Below are positions 29,211 to 29,538 of a stretch of 29,538 nucleotides of DNA, in pieces. This DNA comes from Asparagopsis taxiformis. Taxonomy: Eukaryota; Rhodophyta; Florideophyceae; Bonnemaisoniales; Bonnemaisoniaceae. Position 1 is the first letter of the stretch. Each line of letters begins with the position of its first letter. The DNA lies in assembly GCA_030407315.1 (NCBI GenBank), contig JALQPE010002978.1, forward strand, positions 1-29,538. The letters are read 5' to 3'. The notes under the pieces were generated by a model. It searched no databases. It had not been told where the DNA came from and saw only the letters and a list, made by a program, of their open reading frames with translations. Made by a program: the position numbers and the translations under genes.

Positions 29211-29422
29211 TCAGGACAAGCTGTCGGAACTGTAATTACTGTGTTTTCTTACAGCAAAGTCATCGTTAAGCGGATTTGCTTTCTCAGGACAAGCTGTCAG
29301 AACTGTAAGTACTCTGTTTTCTTACAGCAAAGTCATCGTTAAGGCGGATTTGCTTTTCTCAGGACAAGCTGTCGGAACTGCTATTCAGTTTTCTTACAGC
29401 AAAGGCATTTTACCCCCGGTTG
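29211..29422 (+). repeat. Tandem repeat of ~73-75 bp, three units
   Basis: Units start at 29211, 29284 and 29359 with TCAGGACAAGCTGTC and contain TTACAGCAAAGTCATCGT about 40 bases later. The third unit is diverged after its TTACAGCAAA. The shared TTACAGCAAAGTCATCGT links this block to the palindromes that follow. Confidence 0.9.
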
Positions 29423-29508
29423 CTTACAGCAAAGTCATCGTAACGATGACTTTGCTGTAAGAAACAAAACATTACAGCAAAGTCATCGTAACGATGACTT
29501 TGCTGTAA
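29423..29508. repeat. Two long palindromes of TTACAGCAAAGTCATCGT
   Basis: Palindrome 1 is 29423-29461 (19-base arms around one A). Palindrome 2 is 29472-29508 (18-base arms around one A). Each pairs TTACAGCAAAGTCATCGT with its complement. They sit after the tandem block and may continue beyond the window, which ends 30 bases later. Confidence 0.95.
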
Positions 29509-29538
29509 GAAACCATGTAAACCAACTTCTCTGTAAGC

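Noticed and set aside
29211..29508. CRISPR array
   Set aside because: Repeat units abut or overlap palindromes and the intervening sequence is itself repeated, so there are no unique spacers of constant length; the setting is eukaryotic.

Overview
The window looks like repeat-rich eukaryotic nuclear DNA dominated by mobile elements. The evidence is a chromodomain integrase of the Ty3/Gypsy type, a SET domain, very long uninterrupted reading frames with nuclear-localisation-like basic clusters, no bacterial operon spacing, and large non-coding repeats. The long intronless genes in a transposon-rich background would fit a compact-gene eukaryote such as a red alga, or a fungus. That is inference; the sequence alone does not name the organism.

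Region 1 (about 1-6605) is GC- and CGT-rich retroelement debris. A broken gag-like frame lies on the plus strand (1245-3514). A 5'-truncated, frameshifted chromodomain integrase lies on the minus strand (5648-6603). Region 2 (6605-9071) abruptly becomes AT-richer. It holds a 45-bp minisatellite, a ~100-bp duplication and a pair of palindromic repeats, but no convincing gene.

Region 3 (about 8.7-25.05 kb) is the core of interest. It has four long genes arranged - - + +. The first is a 1340-aa DDE-transposase-like protein. The second is a ParB-like/zinc-cluster/2-oxoglutarate-dioxygenase-like fusion of 1203 aa. Diverging from it is a 1165-aa fusion of a beta-class amino-DNA methyltransferase (DPPY, then DLFAGT) and a C-terminal SET domain. 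The fourth is an unrecognised 498-aa protein. Foldback repeats with a related core (CTCGAGTAAAAACTGATC or CTGCAGTAAAAAGTGATC) sit in the gaps between the genes. The ParB/dioxygenase gene is bracketed by inverted copies of a ~200-bp repeat. An array of ACAGTAAAATTTACTGT-type palindromes begins exactly at the stop codon of the fourth gene.

My reading is a large DNA transposon, or a nested set of them, that carries its own DNA- and chromatin-modifying enzymes: a putative writer of N6/N4 base methylation coupled to a SET domain, and a putative DNA-bound oxygenase. Region 4 (25.05-29.54 kb) has no convincing gene. It has more palindromes and ends in a tandem-plus-palindromic repeat block that runs to the window edge.
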